Shown piece after piece: positions 1-8,741 of a stretch of 64,000 nucleotides of DNA. The stretch's first letter is position 1, and every line of letters starts with the position of its first letter. The DNA comes from Rubripirellula lacrimiformis (GTDB taxonomy: Bacteria > Planctomycetota > Planctomycetia > Pirellulales > Pirellulaceae). The notes beneath the pieces were generated by a model, which ran no database searches, was not told the DNA's origin, and was given only the letters and a program-made list of their open reading frames with translations. The stretch spans positions 3,038,001-3,102,000 of the forward strand of contig NZ_CP036525.1 in the NCBI RefSeq assembly GCF_007741535.1, read 5' to 3'. A program made the translations under genes and the position numbers.

Positions 1-185
1 TGCTTTGATTCGTCATGGAATCGTCTCGTCGGGGTGGGAACAGTTTTGGCGCAACGGCGAGCCGTCAACTTGCAATTGATCCGTACCCTCGTCAATCCCC
101 ACCCTCGTCTATCTTCAACCAACCTCTCGGCGGACTCGTTCTTTACGCACGATCCGAACCACAGGACGTGCATTCATTGGGACCG

Positions 186-1577
186 TTAGGGTTGCCCGTG
201 ATCCCATTGATTGGCCACCAACTCACTGCTGGCCCGAGTCCCCATGGCTCCCCAAACTCCGTACGGGCTGGGGCTTCCCGGCGGCGTTGGCCCAGCCAAA
301 AAGACCGTCGAAGAATCGTGGTCGCCCGCGTCGACGCTATCGGACACAAACGTGACCGCCCCGTCCGCCATGCCGACGTGAACGCCGCTTTGATGTCGAC
401 TGCTGGGCGGCAAGACCCCCGTGCTGTCGTCCCGGTCTTCACGAAGCACCAACGGTTGATTGGGAGGCAGGATGGTGTTGAAAGCTGTGTAAAGAGGCAT
501 GCCATCGGCCCATCGCAATCCACGGCGCGCACTGGGGATGGCGACAATCCCAGGGTTGGAAACCGCCATCGACCAGAACTCGGGACGATCGGGATCGATC
601 AATACCGTTTGGAATATCCAACCAGGGTCTTTCAACAGCACATCCTTGGCTGCCATCTCTTTCTTCGATGCGACGACGGTGGAGCCTTTTCCCGCTATTT
701 CATATCCGGCGGAAACGACGGCCGGCAGGGTCCGAGTGCTGGAATCGCCTAAGTCGGTTGCGATTTCCCCCATCATGATCGTATGGCTGCGGCCATCGGT
801 GATGTCCGAAAAACGGACGGTCGTTCGCGGGACAAAGACGCCTCGCATGGCCGCATTGCATCGCTTGGCAAGCTCATCATCGATCACAAACGTTCCGCCC
901 ACGTCTTTCATCGGTCCGCTGTTGGCGCAATCGATCCCGTCGCCGATGCAGACCGCATAGTTGGATCGCCCCATGCCAGGTCGACCGAATCCTGGGTCGC
1001 TAGGGCAACGATAGACGGCGACTTCGTGATACCACAATTCATAGTCCGCGGATGTGGATGGGCCGCCGGCCGGCCACATGTCTGGTGGCGTGGATGAATC
1101 GGCTCCGTCTGAATTCTCGCCATCGGATGATTCGTTTTCGAACGCCAGCTCGTCTTCATAGGGCATGCCGTAATATTGGCTCGATAGCTGATCGGCGCGA
1201 TACCAGTCGCGTGAGCGAGGTTGGTGGAGGTCATTCCAGAGTGCGTCGTTACTAAGAAAAGGAAGCAACGCGACCAACGTGCTGAGTCGACGATCGTTGT
1301 CCCGATTGGCAACCGTGCTGCCGTCGGTTCCCGCAAGCTGGGTGGGCAGTTGTTTGAAAGCGTCGTGGTAACCCGATACGCCGAGACCGACCTGCATCAG
1401 ATTGTTCGCACAACTGGTGCGTCGCGCGGCTTCGCGAGCCGACTGAACGGCAGGCAGCAGCAACCCCACCAAAACTCCTATGATCGCCACCACGGCCAGC
1501 AATTCGACCATCGTGAATCCACCGCCACGAATGCGACCACAGGGATTTGTACCGCGAATGCCATCGGGGCGACGCAT
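186..1577 (-). CDS. DUF1559 protein with prepilin-type N-terminal leader
   Basis: The protein opens with a prepilin-like cleavage/methylation segment ([17 protein letters not shown]) followed by a hydrophobic helix and the [17 protein letters not shown] stretch that introduces the DUF1559 domain, a family greatly expanded in planctomycetes. The C-terminus carries the usual [14 protein letters not shown] motif. The family is probably an exported pseudopilin-like surface protein; its precise role is unknown. I chose the ATG at 1577 because it leaves a short basic leader. Upstream in-frame starts (1592, 1607, 1739) lie in or beyond a 15-bp tandem repeat encoding NHCMG copies and would give an unusually long leader. 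No good ribosome-binding site settles the choice. Family call is secure; start is not. Confidence 0.85.
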   Translation of the reverse strand: MRRPDGIRGTNPCGRIRGGGFTMVELLAVVAIIGVLVGLLLPAVQSAREAARRTSCANNLMQVGLGVSGYHDAFKQLPTQLAGTDGSTVANRDNDRRLSTLVALLPFLSNDALWNDLHQPRSRDWYRADQLSSQYYGMPYEDELAFENESSDGENSDGADSSTPPDMWPAGGPSTSADYELWYHEVAVYRCPSDPGFGRPGMGRSNYAVCIGDGIDCANSGPMKDVGGTFVIDDELAKRCNAAMRGVFVPRTTVRFSDITDGRSHTIMMGEIATDLGDSSTRTLPAVVSAGYEIAGKGSTVVASKKEMAAKDVLLKDPGWIFQTVLIDPDRPEFWSMAVSNPGIVAIPSARRGLRWADGMPLYTAFNTILPPNQPLVLREDRDDSTGVLPPSSRHQSGVHVGMADGAVTFVSDSVDAGDHDSSTVFLAGPTPPGSPSPYGVWGAMGTRASSELVANQWDHGQP

Positions 1578-1579
1578 GC

Positions 1580-1622
1580 AATGGTTGCCCATGCAGTGGT
1601 TGCCCATGCAGTGGTTGGTGGA
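1580..1622. repeat. 15-bp tandem repeat at the start of the DUF1559 gene
   Basis: Three near-identical copies of CCCATGCAGTGGTTG lie just upstream of the chosen start. Read on the minus strand each copy contains an ATG, so copy number would change the number of in-frame potential starts (residues NHCMG repeated). Confidence 0.7.
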
Positions 1623-1990
1623 CCACTGCGGTGACGGGCCCAGATCCGTGCGGTGCAAATCATCACCGATCGAATGGTTGCGCCGCGACCGGTTTCGTCT
1701 CTGGCTCGACGTCACTGATAAAGATCGAAACATTGTCATCCCCGTACCGAAGTTGGAGTTCTCTTGGAAAAGACAGTTTGTCTTGTCGAGAGTCCAGAGT
1801 CAAGTTCGCGTCGACGAAAATGCGGCAGTCCAGGCCGGAACCCTAGCCGCCCCGGTGGCGGGCTGCAGCGATGGGTCTGTCTATCGCGGCACCGCGTGCC
1901 TCATCGGGCCGCGCGCCTACTCGCCCCGGTGGCGAGATGCGGCGATGGGGCTGTCTATCGTTTCACCGGGTGCCTCATCGGGCCGCGCGC

Positions 1991-2334
1991 TTTAGTTAGG
2001 TTGACGCGCGGGGCGATGCCCACGCGGTTAAACGAGGGGCGTGCTTGGGGGTGGGTTTGGGGTCCGCTTCTATCGTTTCACCGCGTGCCCAGCGGGCCGC
2101 GCGTTTTAGTTAGGTGGACGCGCGGGGCGATGCCCACGCGGTTAAACGAGGGGCGTGCTTGGGGGTGGGTTTGGGGTCCGTTTCTATCGTTTCACCGCGT
2201 GCCTCAGCGGGCCGCGCGTTTTAGTTAGGTGGACGCGCGGGGCGATGCCCGCGCGGTTAAACGAGGGGCGTGCTTGGGGGTGGGTTTGGGGGCCGTTTCT
2301 ATCGTTTCACCGGGTGCCTCATCGGGCCGCGCGC
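1991..2334. repeat. Three tandem copies of a 114-115 bp intergenic repeat
   Basis: Copies begin at 1991, 2105 and 2220, each opening with TTTAGTTAGG and differing at only a few positions. Each contains GGGGCGATGCCC and a G-rich GGGGGTGGGTTTGGGG stretch. Partial units sharing GCCTCATCGGGCCGCGCG flank the block from about 1895 and after 2320. Open reading frames through this block (for example 1764-2228 and 2155-2415) simply repeat the same peptide and are not genes. Confidence 0.85.
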
Positions 2335-2589
2335 CCACTCGCCCCGTGGCGGGATGCAGCGTTGCGGCAGCCCATCGAGAGTCCAAAACGCTCTGCCGTT
2401 AGGATGGAACCCTAAGGGGTCGCCGATCGACGCGGTGATTGGAACGACGCGATTTCGACTGAAAGCGTTCCCCAGGCAAAATCGGGGGCCAGACTGGACG
2501 GTTTCGATCGATCGGCATAGGATGAACGTTGTTGCAAACTTGCGACCGATCGACCCGGCGGGTTTTGTTCCGCCGGTGATCTCTGTCAT

Positions 2590-2965
<376 letters not shown>

Positions 2966-2972
2966 TCCGAAA

Positions 2973-3005
2973 GGTCACTTGCCATTTCAGCAAGTGGCCT
3001 TTTTT
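2973..3005 (+). terminator. Rho-independent terminator of ssrA
   Basis: A ten-pair stem (GGTCACTTGC with GCAAGTGGCC, one G-T pair) with a 7-nt loop is followed directly by TTTTTT, eight bases after the tmRNA 3' end. Confidence 0.9.
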
Positions 3006-3860
3006 GTTGGAAACCAAGCATAGGACGGGGCTGATGGCTCTGGCACGCGCTCGAAGCCCCTTAGATTTGCGAGCGCAGCCTATGCTGCAGTGAGAATCTT
3101 CACGCTAGGCACTGATAAAAAAAGAGTGGTCGTTGCGCCGAAGTAGCAACGGCCTTCCCAAGTCCGTCAACGAGGACCCGTCGCCCACGTAGGACGGCCT
3201 TTCCAGGCCGTCAACATTTCGCATCGACGATTCCCGATGATCCATCGCCGGCCATGCCTCCGCCGTTGTCGAGTGCCACGCTAGCAAGTTTTCCAAGCTC
3301 AGCAGGCCGACCAAGCTGCGGGTTGAAGTGCGTAAAATCCGCCTTGTCACTGCATACGACGAGAGCTTGGTAGCACACGACGGCGCGATCCGCCTGCAAA
3401 CGCTGCCAAGCCTAGCACGCCACGGTCGTGGAGAGTGCTGGGAAGGGCGAGCACCCGGAACGCCTCAACGTGCAGACGCTCAGCAGCGGAGTGTTGTAGC
3501 CTTGCGAATTCTTCTATCCACGGAGGCATCCATATCCAATCGTTGGGATGCAGCTGGGCACGACTCAATTGTTGGCGAAACTGCTCAACGGTCATTCGGA
3601 CATCCTCCGCAAACGGCACTTCCTGAGCGTGAACGTGCGTTCGATGCCCTGAGGAGGGTCGTGGCAGTAAAAACACCGAACGGCCCCGCGAAAGCACCGC
3701 CTGTTCTTCCCGCTCGCTTGGGCTAGGCGTATCATGCACGGGCCAGCCGGGCATAAAAGCATTTATTCCCGCCCGACCCGGGCCATCATCATTTCAAACC
3801 CCGCCTGAGCCGGGGAGAATTAATCGTCCGTCGAGCTCCAGAATGCTGCTTAGCCCACAC
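3006..3860. other. Intergenic stretch between ssrA and the cassette array
   Basis: No convincing gene. Open frames on both strands (plus 3328-3726, minus 3347-3595) overlap each other and neither matches a family I recognise; the minus-strand frame starting at 3595 (MTVEQFRQQLSRAQLHPNDW) is the more protein-like. A GTAGGACGGCCTTTCC-type repeat lies at 3188-3212, and GC-rich imperfect palindromes occupy about 3727-3820. No tyrosine-recombinase box (R...HxxR...Y) is visible in any frame. Confidence 0.6.
3188..3212. repeat. Palindromic REP-like intergenic repeat, single arm
   Basis: The segment CGTAGGACGGCCTTTCC followed by AGGCCGTC is almost identical to each arm of the hairpin at 54218-54287. 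It is itself partly self-complementary (GGCCTTTCCAGGCC). A diverged cousin (GTAGCAACGGCCTTCCCAAG) lies about 45 bp to the left. Confidence 0.7.
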
Positions 3861-3878
3861 CGTCAGTCCGAATGAAGC
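3861..3878 (+). repeat. attC-like core (R'-type), start of the cassette array
   Basis: CCGTCAGTCCGAATGAAG matches the array's shared 3' core (consensus near CCGTTATCCGACTGAAA). The next gene's ATG lies inside it. The left arm is unclear. Confidence 0.5.
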
Positions 3879-4375
3879 CGCTGAGCATCCGCGACCTCTT
3901 TGCCGTAACGCTTCTCGTTGCCGTTCACATCGCAGCCTGCAAGTTCGCCGTTGCGTTTCGCCACTCGGCTCTCACTAGCATCGTGATACTAATGCCAACC
4001 GCGATCACGATTTGGACTCAACGACGGATCTCATGCTCGTTCACTGCTGGATCATTTTTGCACTATTGCGTCACGGTTGTTTGGGCATTCTTTTTCGGTC
4101 TGACGTACTCGTTCTTCTACATCCGTGCACCACGTGACTTCTTTGAAAAGGACAGCGTCGGAATGGAGTACCCAATCACGTATGGCATGTTTTCAGTGGA
4201 AATCTGGGCGGTGCTTGGAATCGTTACGTCACTGCTCTACGGGTGCGTCGGGTATGCCGTCGTGACTTGGTTTCAACGCGGCGGTGACGTAGAATTGACT
4301 CCCGAATCAAACACAAAGTCCGACGAACCAAACGTTGGACCGGAGACCTCGAAAGACTCGTTGGGTGATGGTTGA
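3872..4375 (+). CDS. Four-helix membrane protein, unknown function (cassette gene)
   Basis: A 167-residue protein of unrecognised family. Four hydrophobic segments are visible at about residues 6-28, 31-48, 53-80 and 104-132, followed by a polar tail rich in D, E, S and P, so it is probably an inner-membrane protein with a soluble C-terminus. The N-terminus (MKPLSIRDLFAVTLLVAV) is of a type frequent in planctomycete membrane proteins. The ATG lies within the attC-like core at 3861-3878, leaving almost no leader of its own. A second attC-like site overlaps its last codons. I do not recognise a function. Confidence 0.7.
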   Translation: MKPLSIRDLFAVTLLVAVHIAACKFAVAFRHSALTSIVILMPTAITIWTQRRISCSFTAGSFLHYCVTVVWAFFFGLTYSFFYIRAPRDFFEKDSVGMEYPITYGMFSVEIWAVLGIVTSLLYGCVGYAVVTWFQRGGDVELTPESNTKSDEPNVGPETSKDSLGDG

Positions 4376-4418
4376 TCATCCGCTCGGTCCCGGTCAACGT
4401 CGCCGTTCTGTAACTGAG
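4340..4418 (+). repeat. attC-like site 1
   Basis: The 3' core GCCGTTCTGTAACTGAG (4402-4418) fits the array consensus. The palindromic part upstream (GATGGTTGATCATC and the facing GGTCCCGGTCAACG region) is weak and overlaps the 3' end of the preceding gene. Confidence 0.5.
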
Positions 4419-4424
4419 TATCTC

Positions 4425-4679
4425 TTGAAGCCTTCAACGCGAACGCGCGTCTCATGGATGTCAGTGATCACGGGTGTCGCCGTCACCATCGTTGGTTGTT
4501 TCTATTCGATTGCACTTCGCAATCCCGGCGGTCCACCAGTATCGGCTGGAGACGCCCAAGGTGCCATCCAACTTGCCTACATTTCATGCGGCATAGGCGC
4601 GACCATCGCTTTGGGCGTTCCGGTTATCCTCATGCTGCTCGCCTACCTTGAGCGTTCACGCGCCAATGGCGGTGAATAG
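4425..4679 (+). CDS. Small two-helix membrane protein, unknown (cassette gene)
   Basis: An 84-residue protein starting at a TTG seven bases after the attC-like core; the next in-frame start is the ATG at 4455. Longer reading back to 4335 would overlap the previous gene and the recombination-site-like palindrome, so I reject it. Two hydrophobic helices are seen (SVITGVAVTIVGCFYSIAL and AYISCGIGATIALGVPVILM), joined by a short polar loop, with a basic C-terminus. No family recognised. Confidence 0.55.
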   Translation: MKPSTRTRVSWMSVITGVAVTIVGCFYSIALRNPGGPPVSAGDAQGAIQLAYISCGIGATIALGVPVILMLLAYLERSRANGGE

Positions 4680-4754
4680 CCTTTCCAATTTCATCCCTAC
4701 GGAATTCCAGCAACGCTGCCGCCGATCCAGTATGCTTATCGGATGGCCGACGAA

Positions 4755-4850
4755 GGGCAGAACCAAGCGATTCACCGAAGTCGCGGGCCGTGTGGATACA
4801 AATGGAAAACCAATCGTCGCGACTCGGTGATCGCAGGCCGCTACCCCACA
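4755..4850 (+). repeat. attC-like site 2 (one of the clearest)
   Basis: The left arm GCGATTCACCGAAGTCGCG (4767-4785) pairs with CGCGACTCGGTGATCGC (4818-4834), leaving two unpaired bases on one strand. That is the extrahelical-base geometry expected of a folded attC. The arms are flanked by GGCAGAACC on the left and GGCCGCTACC on the right. The next gene starts seven bases after the element. Confidence 0.75.
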
Positions 4851-4856
4851 CACTGC

Positions 4857-5501
4857 ATGGAAACACCGCCACAACGATCAGGGCGTTCGGATCTTTCGGA
4901 TCCCGAATTGCTGCTATGCGACTTCCTTTGGGAACATACCGTGATGACACGGTGCCTCGCGGACGACGTTTACCCACTGCACATGAACGTCGGCTACTCG
5001 CACGGCCTAACTCGTGCACAGCTTCATGCGACGCTCTCTTGCATGATCGATCGTGGTATCGTTACGGCCTCTGCAGCTTTGGCCGACGCTGACTCCTCCG
5101 TGACGCTAACCGCTTCCGGCGGTTCACGATGGGAACTGGAGCGAAACCCGCAATGGGATTGCTTCATTTCACAACGTGGCAACATTGCTGACAATCGGCT
5201 GACGGTCGTCACGCTAACTGAACGACTTGGAAGGCACTACATTGGCGCTCGAATTGCAGCTGACATAGAAGTACAGTCCGGTCCCATCGCTGTTCGGCGA
5301 TATGTAAATCTCAATCTACTTCCTTGGCGGCACTTCAAGGATTTGACCGTTTTGCGATTCGCTTGCTATCCTACTGGCTTCGGCCACCCTCAATGGGACA
5401 TTTACTACGAGCGCCGTTCTTGGTGGACCACGCTCGCCGAACTGTCCTCGTTCAATGAAAACCGGGGATCACCAGGAACTACACCCACTTTCTACCCATG
5501 A
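4857..5501 (+). CDS. Hypothetical soluble protein (cassette gene)
   Basis: A 214-residue protein without signal peptide or membrane helix; I recognise no family. The reading frame is open back to 4743, but that part runs through the attC-like palindrome, so I place the start at the ATG at 4857, just after the element. The first half (ELLLCDFLWEHTVMTRCLA, then HGLTRAQLHATLSCMIDRG) looks like a small helical winged-helix-type segment; the second half is beta-rich with several aromatic residues (PQWDIYYERRSWWTTLAEL). A possible DNA-binding role is only a guess. It is followed by another attC-like site. Confidence 0.6.
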   Translation: METPPQRSGRSDLSDPELLLCDFLWEHTVMTRCLADDVYPLHMNVGYSHGLTRAQLHATLSCMIDRGIVTASAALADADSSVTLTASGGSRWELERNPQWDCFISQRGNIADNRLTVVTLTERLGRHYIGARIAADIEVQSGPIAVRRYVNLNLLPWRHFKDLTVLRFACYPTGFGHPQWDIYYERRSWWTTLAELSSFNENRGSPGTTPTFYP

Positions 5502-5510
5502 TCGGGGCGA

Positions 5511-5594
5511 ATTGCGATGGTCTGGGAAAGATGGGGAGGGCGAGCGAATGTTCCTTCACTGCCACCCCAAAGCGCAGCGTTGTAAGTTTGATCT
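5511..5594 (+). repeat. attC-like site 3
   Basis: The left element GGGGCGAATTGCGATGG resembles the left ends of other sites. The right end GCGTTGTAAGTTTGA aligns with the GCGTTATCCGACTGA core. The arms (GATGGGGAGGGC facing GCCACCCC) are partly complementary. Confidence 0.45.
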
Positions 5595-5595
5595 C

Positions 5596-5680
5596 CACGC
5601 GATGGTGACGGAGCGGTGGTGGTTGCCGTTTTCGTTTCCTTGCAAGCCCACACATCGCTACCGTTCGTCGCATTGAAATA
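5596..5680 (+). repeat. attC-like site 4
   Basis: The left arm GCGATGGTGACGGAGCGG faces CCCACACATCGC. The core CCGTTCGTCGCATTGAAAT (5661-5679) is close to the consensus. A 30-codon frame (MNRIAECKLGASQATK) begins at 5686 directly after it and could be a tiny cassette gene. Confidence 0.45.
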
Positions 5681-6305
5681 GTCGCATGAATCGCATCGCC
5701 GAATGCAAGCTTGGCGCTTCTCAAGCGACCAAAACGCCACGTGTCTTTGCATTGCCGTTTCTCAACCTGAGCTAGATCCGCGATGCACGCACGCGACGAC
5801 ATTTCGCACACTCGTCGAATTCGATGGACTCTGCAAACCAGGATTCATTCGTGGCGAGGGTTCACTGCAATCGCTTGCGTTGGCGTTCTCCTTTATTCGC
5901 GATTGAATCTTTCGACGTTAGGACCAAACATGCCTTCATGCCGAGCTAGCAATTGAAGTTCTCTATCGTTTCCCTCATCACTGCAACGCTGATCGTCGGC
6001 ATCTCGCCGTTGAACTTAATCGACTCATGATCGGTGCGCCTGAGTGCACCCGAGCGGATGCAACGACGACGCCACTTTGGCGATGCATGATGATCGGGTT
6101 CTTTTTTTCGGCTCTTCCGCCGAATCGGTGGGTGGAAATGGTATATGGCCGGTGTGAGATCGTTGTCGGGCGTCGACCTCGGTTCGGGCTCAGCAGAATG
6201 GGTCTGCCCCTTCCGCCTCGCCGTCGCATCGACCTGGGCGGGGCCAGTGTCAGGCCGATGCGACGGCGAGGCGAATGAGCCTGCGCGCTCACGCAAATAC
6301 TCTCG
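5681..6305. other. Stretch without a convincing gene
   Basis: It holds one 30-codon frame at 5686-5778 and a perfect 18-bp inverted repeat at 6214-6273. Other open frames overlap on opposite strands and look random. Confidence 0.5.
6214..6273. repeat. Perfect 18-bp inverted repeat with 24-nt loop
   Basis: CGCCTCGCCGTCGCATCG at 6214-6231 is exactly complementary to 6256-6273. There is no T-run on either side, so it is not a typical intrinsic terminator, and it lacks the mismatches and core of the nearby attC-like sites. Confidence 0.85.
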
Positions 6306-6587
6306 GTGGTTTTCTCCTCGCTCGCCGTGGATGGCCAGCGTGGTGACTCCTCGACTGTTTTTGATTCAGATCGCTATATGCAAGAATGCACCGTGTTGCT
6401 GCCAGTGGAGACGCCCCCAACGCCCACCGTCGATGAGGAGGCGGGGCCAGAGGAGGCGGCTGAGGAGTCAACACCGCCGTGCGTCCATTGCGGCGAGCTG
6501 ATGGAGTTGGTGCAGTCGAGCTTCAAGCCAAGTTGGCGTGAAGTGATGTTCAGCAAGTACCGGCCAAGCTGGTATGGAGATGGCTAG
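6306..6587 (+). pseudogene. Probable 3' remnant of a transposase-type gene
   Basis: The last 40 or so codons (PPCVHCGELMELVQSSFKPS, then WREVMFSKYRPSWYGD) form a C-x-x-C-G zinc-ribbon half followed by a P-S-W stretch. From memory this resembles the C-terminal tail of IS91-type or related planctomycete transposases. Nothing upstream resembles the catalytic part, so if the resemblance is right this is a decayed leftover. The first part of the frame (6306-6400) may be unrelated. It could instead be a short independent zinc-ribbon protein. Confidence 0.4.
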
Positions 6588-6635
6588 CAACCAGCGTCGC
6601 TTGCACCCACCACCATCAGTGGGCTGCCATTTCTT

Positions 6636-6926
6636 TCAGAGAAACCAGAGGTTGCATGCTGCGCAAAGATCCAGAATCGCAGGCAAAGCAGAGCGGTCAG
6701 GCCCCAACACGGTTCTCACCTGGTGGGACAACTTGTGATCGGTGTCGTGCTTGGAGTAAACTGGCAGCGTTTCGGGAGCAACCAATTGGATTGATTCCGC
6801 ATAGGTTTCCCCCAGGTCGGCGATCATGAGTCGACAAAGTTCAACGCACGATCTGTCCGTCAGCCAGGCGGCATCCCCAACATGCAGCACTGGGGGTTTT
6901 GCGCCTGGCCGAAGGATAGTTCGCAA
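6636..6926 (-). CDS. Hypothetical protein, possibly a fragment
   Basis: A 96-codon frame on the opposite strand to the rest of the array, starting at TTG. The stretch HVGDAAWLTDRSCVELCRLM looks protein-like with sensible codon use, but no family is recognised and there is no clear ribosome-binding site. Its start lies against an attC-like core on the plus strand (6929-6945). It may be a gene fragment left by the same event as the transposase-like remnant on its left. Confidence 0.3.
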   Translation of the reverse strand: MRTILRPGAKPPVLHVGDAAWLTDRSCVELCRLMIADLGETYAESIQLVAPETLPVYSKHDTDHKLSHQVRTVLGPDRSALPAILDLCAACNLWFL

Positions 6927-6928
6927 TT

Positions 6929-6945
6929 CGTTATCGCACTGACAC
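6929..6945 (+). repeat. attC-like core (R'-type)
   Basis: CGTTATCGCACTGACA matches the array's core. A left arm is not clear. The next plus-strand gene begins about 130 bp downstream. Confidence 0.4.
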
Positions 6946-7072
6946 TGGCGAGCGCTTCGGTTGAAGGCTAGGCGGGCGACACGAAGTTTGATCGGTGCGA
7001 GACGCTCGCTACCGATGCATCACCAGCATTCTTGCATCGGATCAACCGAATACGTCGTCAATTAGGTGCCCG

Positions 7073-7999
7073 ATGAGTCAGGAAGCTAGAAGTATTGGTC
7101 TAGAGGCTTACGTGCACGCCAAGGTGCGCTGCCACGAACGACCGATCGATTCGCCGCTGATTTCAGGAGCTCGTGCCGGCGGCTTTCTCTATTTCATTGC
7201 GTCTCTGCTGTTTTACTACCTTGCGAACGTGTACTCGTCGCTGCAGATCGGCGGATACTATCTGAAAGAGCCGACGAAAGTGCTTTTTTGGATCACCATT
7301 GGCGGGGCGTTCTTTGGAGCGGCGGTGTTTTGGATCTTGTCGATCACGGTTGCACGCCTGCGAGTGACGTTTGACGGTGCCCGAGTGGGATTTCTCGTTG
7401 GTTTTTTCGTTGGCGCTGGGCTGGGCGCGGCGCTTTCCATATCCACTTCTCTGGCGGCGAATCCTTGGCAGATCGAAGCGGTGCTGACTTTGCAGGCGGG
7501 GGAGTTCAATGGGGCGGCAATCCGTGCTGGATCGATGTTCGCAGTCGTCGGTGCTTTCGTTGGTGCGATTCGATCACGTCCCATAGCCTTGCCGAACGAT
7601 ACGCAAGTGCCAAGATTCTTGGATCGAAACCAGCGTGCACGTACTTTTGTCTTTCCAAATTCCCAATGGGAAAGATCAACTCAACTCGTTGACCGAGAGA
7701 GGTTTCAGTTCGGACTGGGTCGTATCCTTGTGCTGACTGCCGTGATCGCGTTGGCAATTGCGATCCCGCGGATGATGTATGTTCGGCTGATGTCGATTCC
7801 CGTGGTTGCGCATTACGCTGGCGCTGAAGTGCTGATCCCCTTCTTTGTGTCCGTCCTGATCTTCGTTACACCTTACGTTGTTTGGGTGACATTTCGCGGA
7901 CCTCAGGCTTTCACGAGCCTTGCGACGGCATTGGGCCGCTGGATTCATTTTCGGAAAATATCTCGGCCACCCGGTGGACGCAACCGTTTCCCCGACTGA
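7073..7999 (+). CDS. Six-helix membrane protein, unknown function (cassette gene)
   Basis: A 308-residue integral membrane protein. Hydrophobic segments are visible around AGGFLYFIASLLFYYLANVY, VLFWITIGGAFFGAAVFW, VGFLVGFFVGAGLGAALS, MFAVVGAFVGAI, ILVLTAVIALAIAIP and LIPFFVSVLIFVTPYVVW, so about six spans with a soluble loop between spans four and five. Several are glycine-rich. I start at the ATG at 7073 (MSQEARSIGLEAY); the frame is open to 6995 but the extra residues look unlike protein. The last 20 codons run through the attC-like site at 7930-8000, suggesting that the original stop was lost and translation now reads into the recombination site. Function unknown. Confidence 0.65.
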   Translation: MSQEARSIGLEAYVHAKVRCHERPIDSPLISGARAGGFLYFIASLLFYYLANVYSSLQIGGYYLKEPTKVLFWITIGGAFFGAAVFWILSITVARLRVTFDGARVGFLVGFFVGAGLGAALSISTSLAANPWQIEAVLTLQAGEFNGAAIRAGSMFAVVGAFVGAIRSRPIALPNDTQVPRFLDRNQRARTFVFPNSQWERSTQLVDRERFQFGLGRILVLTAVIALAIAIPRMMYVRLMSIPVVAHYAGAEVLIPFFVSVLIFVTPYVVWVTFRGPQAFTSLATALGRWIHFRKISRPPGGRNRFPD

Positions 8000-8000
8000 A
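7930..8000 (+). repeat. attC-like site 5
   Basis: The 3' core ACCGTTTCCCCGACTGAAA (7983-8000) is close to the consensus, preceded by CGGCCACCCGGTGGACGC as the right inner arm. The left arm is weak and lies within the preceding coding frame. Confidence 0.55.
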
Positions 8001-8008
8001 ATTGGCGC

Positions 8009-8425
8009 ATGACAGTTCGGACGTTCGACCTGCTACTCCTTGTTGTCGCTTTCGCTGGTGTGTTCGCGGCACAGCGATTGACGGCAGCACCGGCGATCTT
8101 CGTCTCGGTGGTGATTTGCACGTTGTGCGCTGCGGTTAGGTCGGCATGTACATCCGGGATTTCGCCGCGCATCACCGCAACTGTCGTCTCCGTTTCAGCC
8201 TACTGGCTGCTACTCCTGATCCGGGGGATCGCTTACCCGTTGGTATTAGACGGTGGCACCGATCGGCTCTCTTCATCGATTCGCTACATTGATCCTCCCT
8301 TGTTTTTCCTGCTTGTCGCAGGATCAACGATTATGGTCGGATTGCTTGGGCTGCTCGTCGGGCACTATTGTGCAATGTGGCGAGATCACGGCTGGAGGCA
8401 TATCTTCGATAAGCCAGGCGGGTAG
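8009..8425 (+). CDS. Small membrane protein, unknown (cassette gene)
   Basis: A 138-residue protein beginning nine bases after an attC-like core. Hydrophobic spans are seen at about residues 6-44 (two spans, LLLLVVAFAGVFAAQRL and AIFVSVVICTLCAAV), 57-76 (TATVVSVSAYWLLLLIRGIA) and 95-120 (PPLFFLLVAGSTIMVGLLGL). The C-terminus (CAMWRDHGWRHIFDKPGG) is polar and probably cytoplasmic. No family recognised. Confidence 0.6.
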   Translation: MTVRTFDLLLLVVAFAGVFAAQRLTAAPAIFVSVVICTLCAAVRSACTSGISPRITATVVSVSAYWLLLLIRGIAYPLVLDGGTDRLSSSIRYIDPPLFFLLVAGSTIMVGLLGLLVGHYCAMWRDHGWRHIFDKPGG

Positions 8426-8433
8426 ACGAACGT

Positions 8434-8733
8434 TTGTCCGGCGTGGTCGATGCTTGCACGATCGAATGGATTGTGGACGAATACGAAGCTGTATGTCCCG
8501 GTAGGAATAATGCACTAGAGATTTCGGCTGAAGGTGAACGTGTCCTTCGTCGCGCCGAACTCGCCCACGCTGCTCGATCCGCCGACGGTTTCCCGGGACG
8601 GTATTCTTGGAAGGCGGGTGACAATCATTCGCAGCAGAGTCCGCGAGGTCATATGCTGATGTGGAGAGTCGCTCGCGCGGCCCCGCTGAACCGTTCCGTT
8701 CTGCCAGAATTCCGTCACACTGAAACTTTTTGA
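8434..8733 (+). CDS. Hypothetical small protein (weak)
   Basis: A 99-codon frame starting nine bases after the previous stop. Only the first half (CTIEWIVDEYEAVCPG) is protein-like; the second half crosses the attC-like site at 8614-8727. It could be a cassette gene that has lost its stop codon, or chance. Confidence 0.3.
   Translation: MSGVVDACTIEWIVDEYEAVCPGRNNALEISAEGERVLRRAELAHAARSADGFPGRYSWKAGDNHSQQSPRGHMLMWRVARAAPLNRSVLPEFRHTETF
8614..8727 (+). repeat. attC-like site 6
   Basis: The left end GGGTGACAATCATTCGCAGC matches the left-end pattern of the other sites; the right end CCGTCACACTGAAAC (8712-8726) matches the core. The next gene starts at 8742. Confidence 0.55.
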
Positions 8734-8741
8734 GGTCCAGA

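Noticed and set aside
15-752. A 245-codon plus-strand frame at the left edge
   Set aside because: It lies antisense to the DUF1559 gene and is a bias shadow.
3006-3860. An integrase gene expected upstream of the first cassette
   Set aside because: All frames were read; no tyrosine-recombinase motifs or sizeable coherent frame is present, so the array cannot be called a complete integron.
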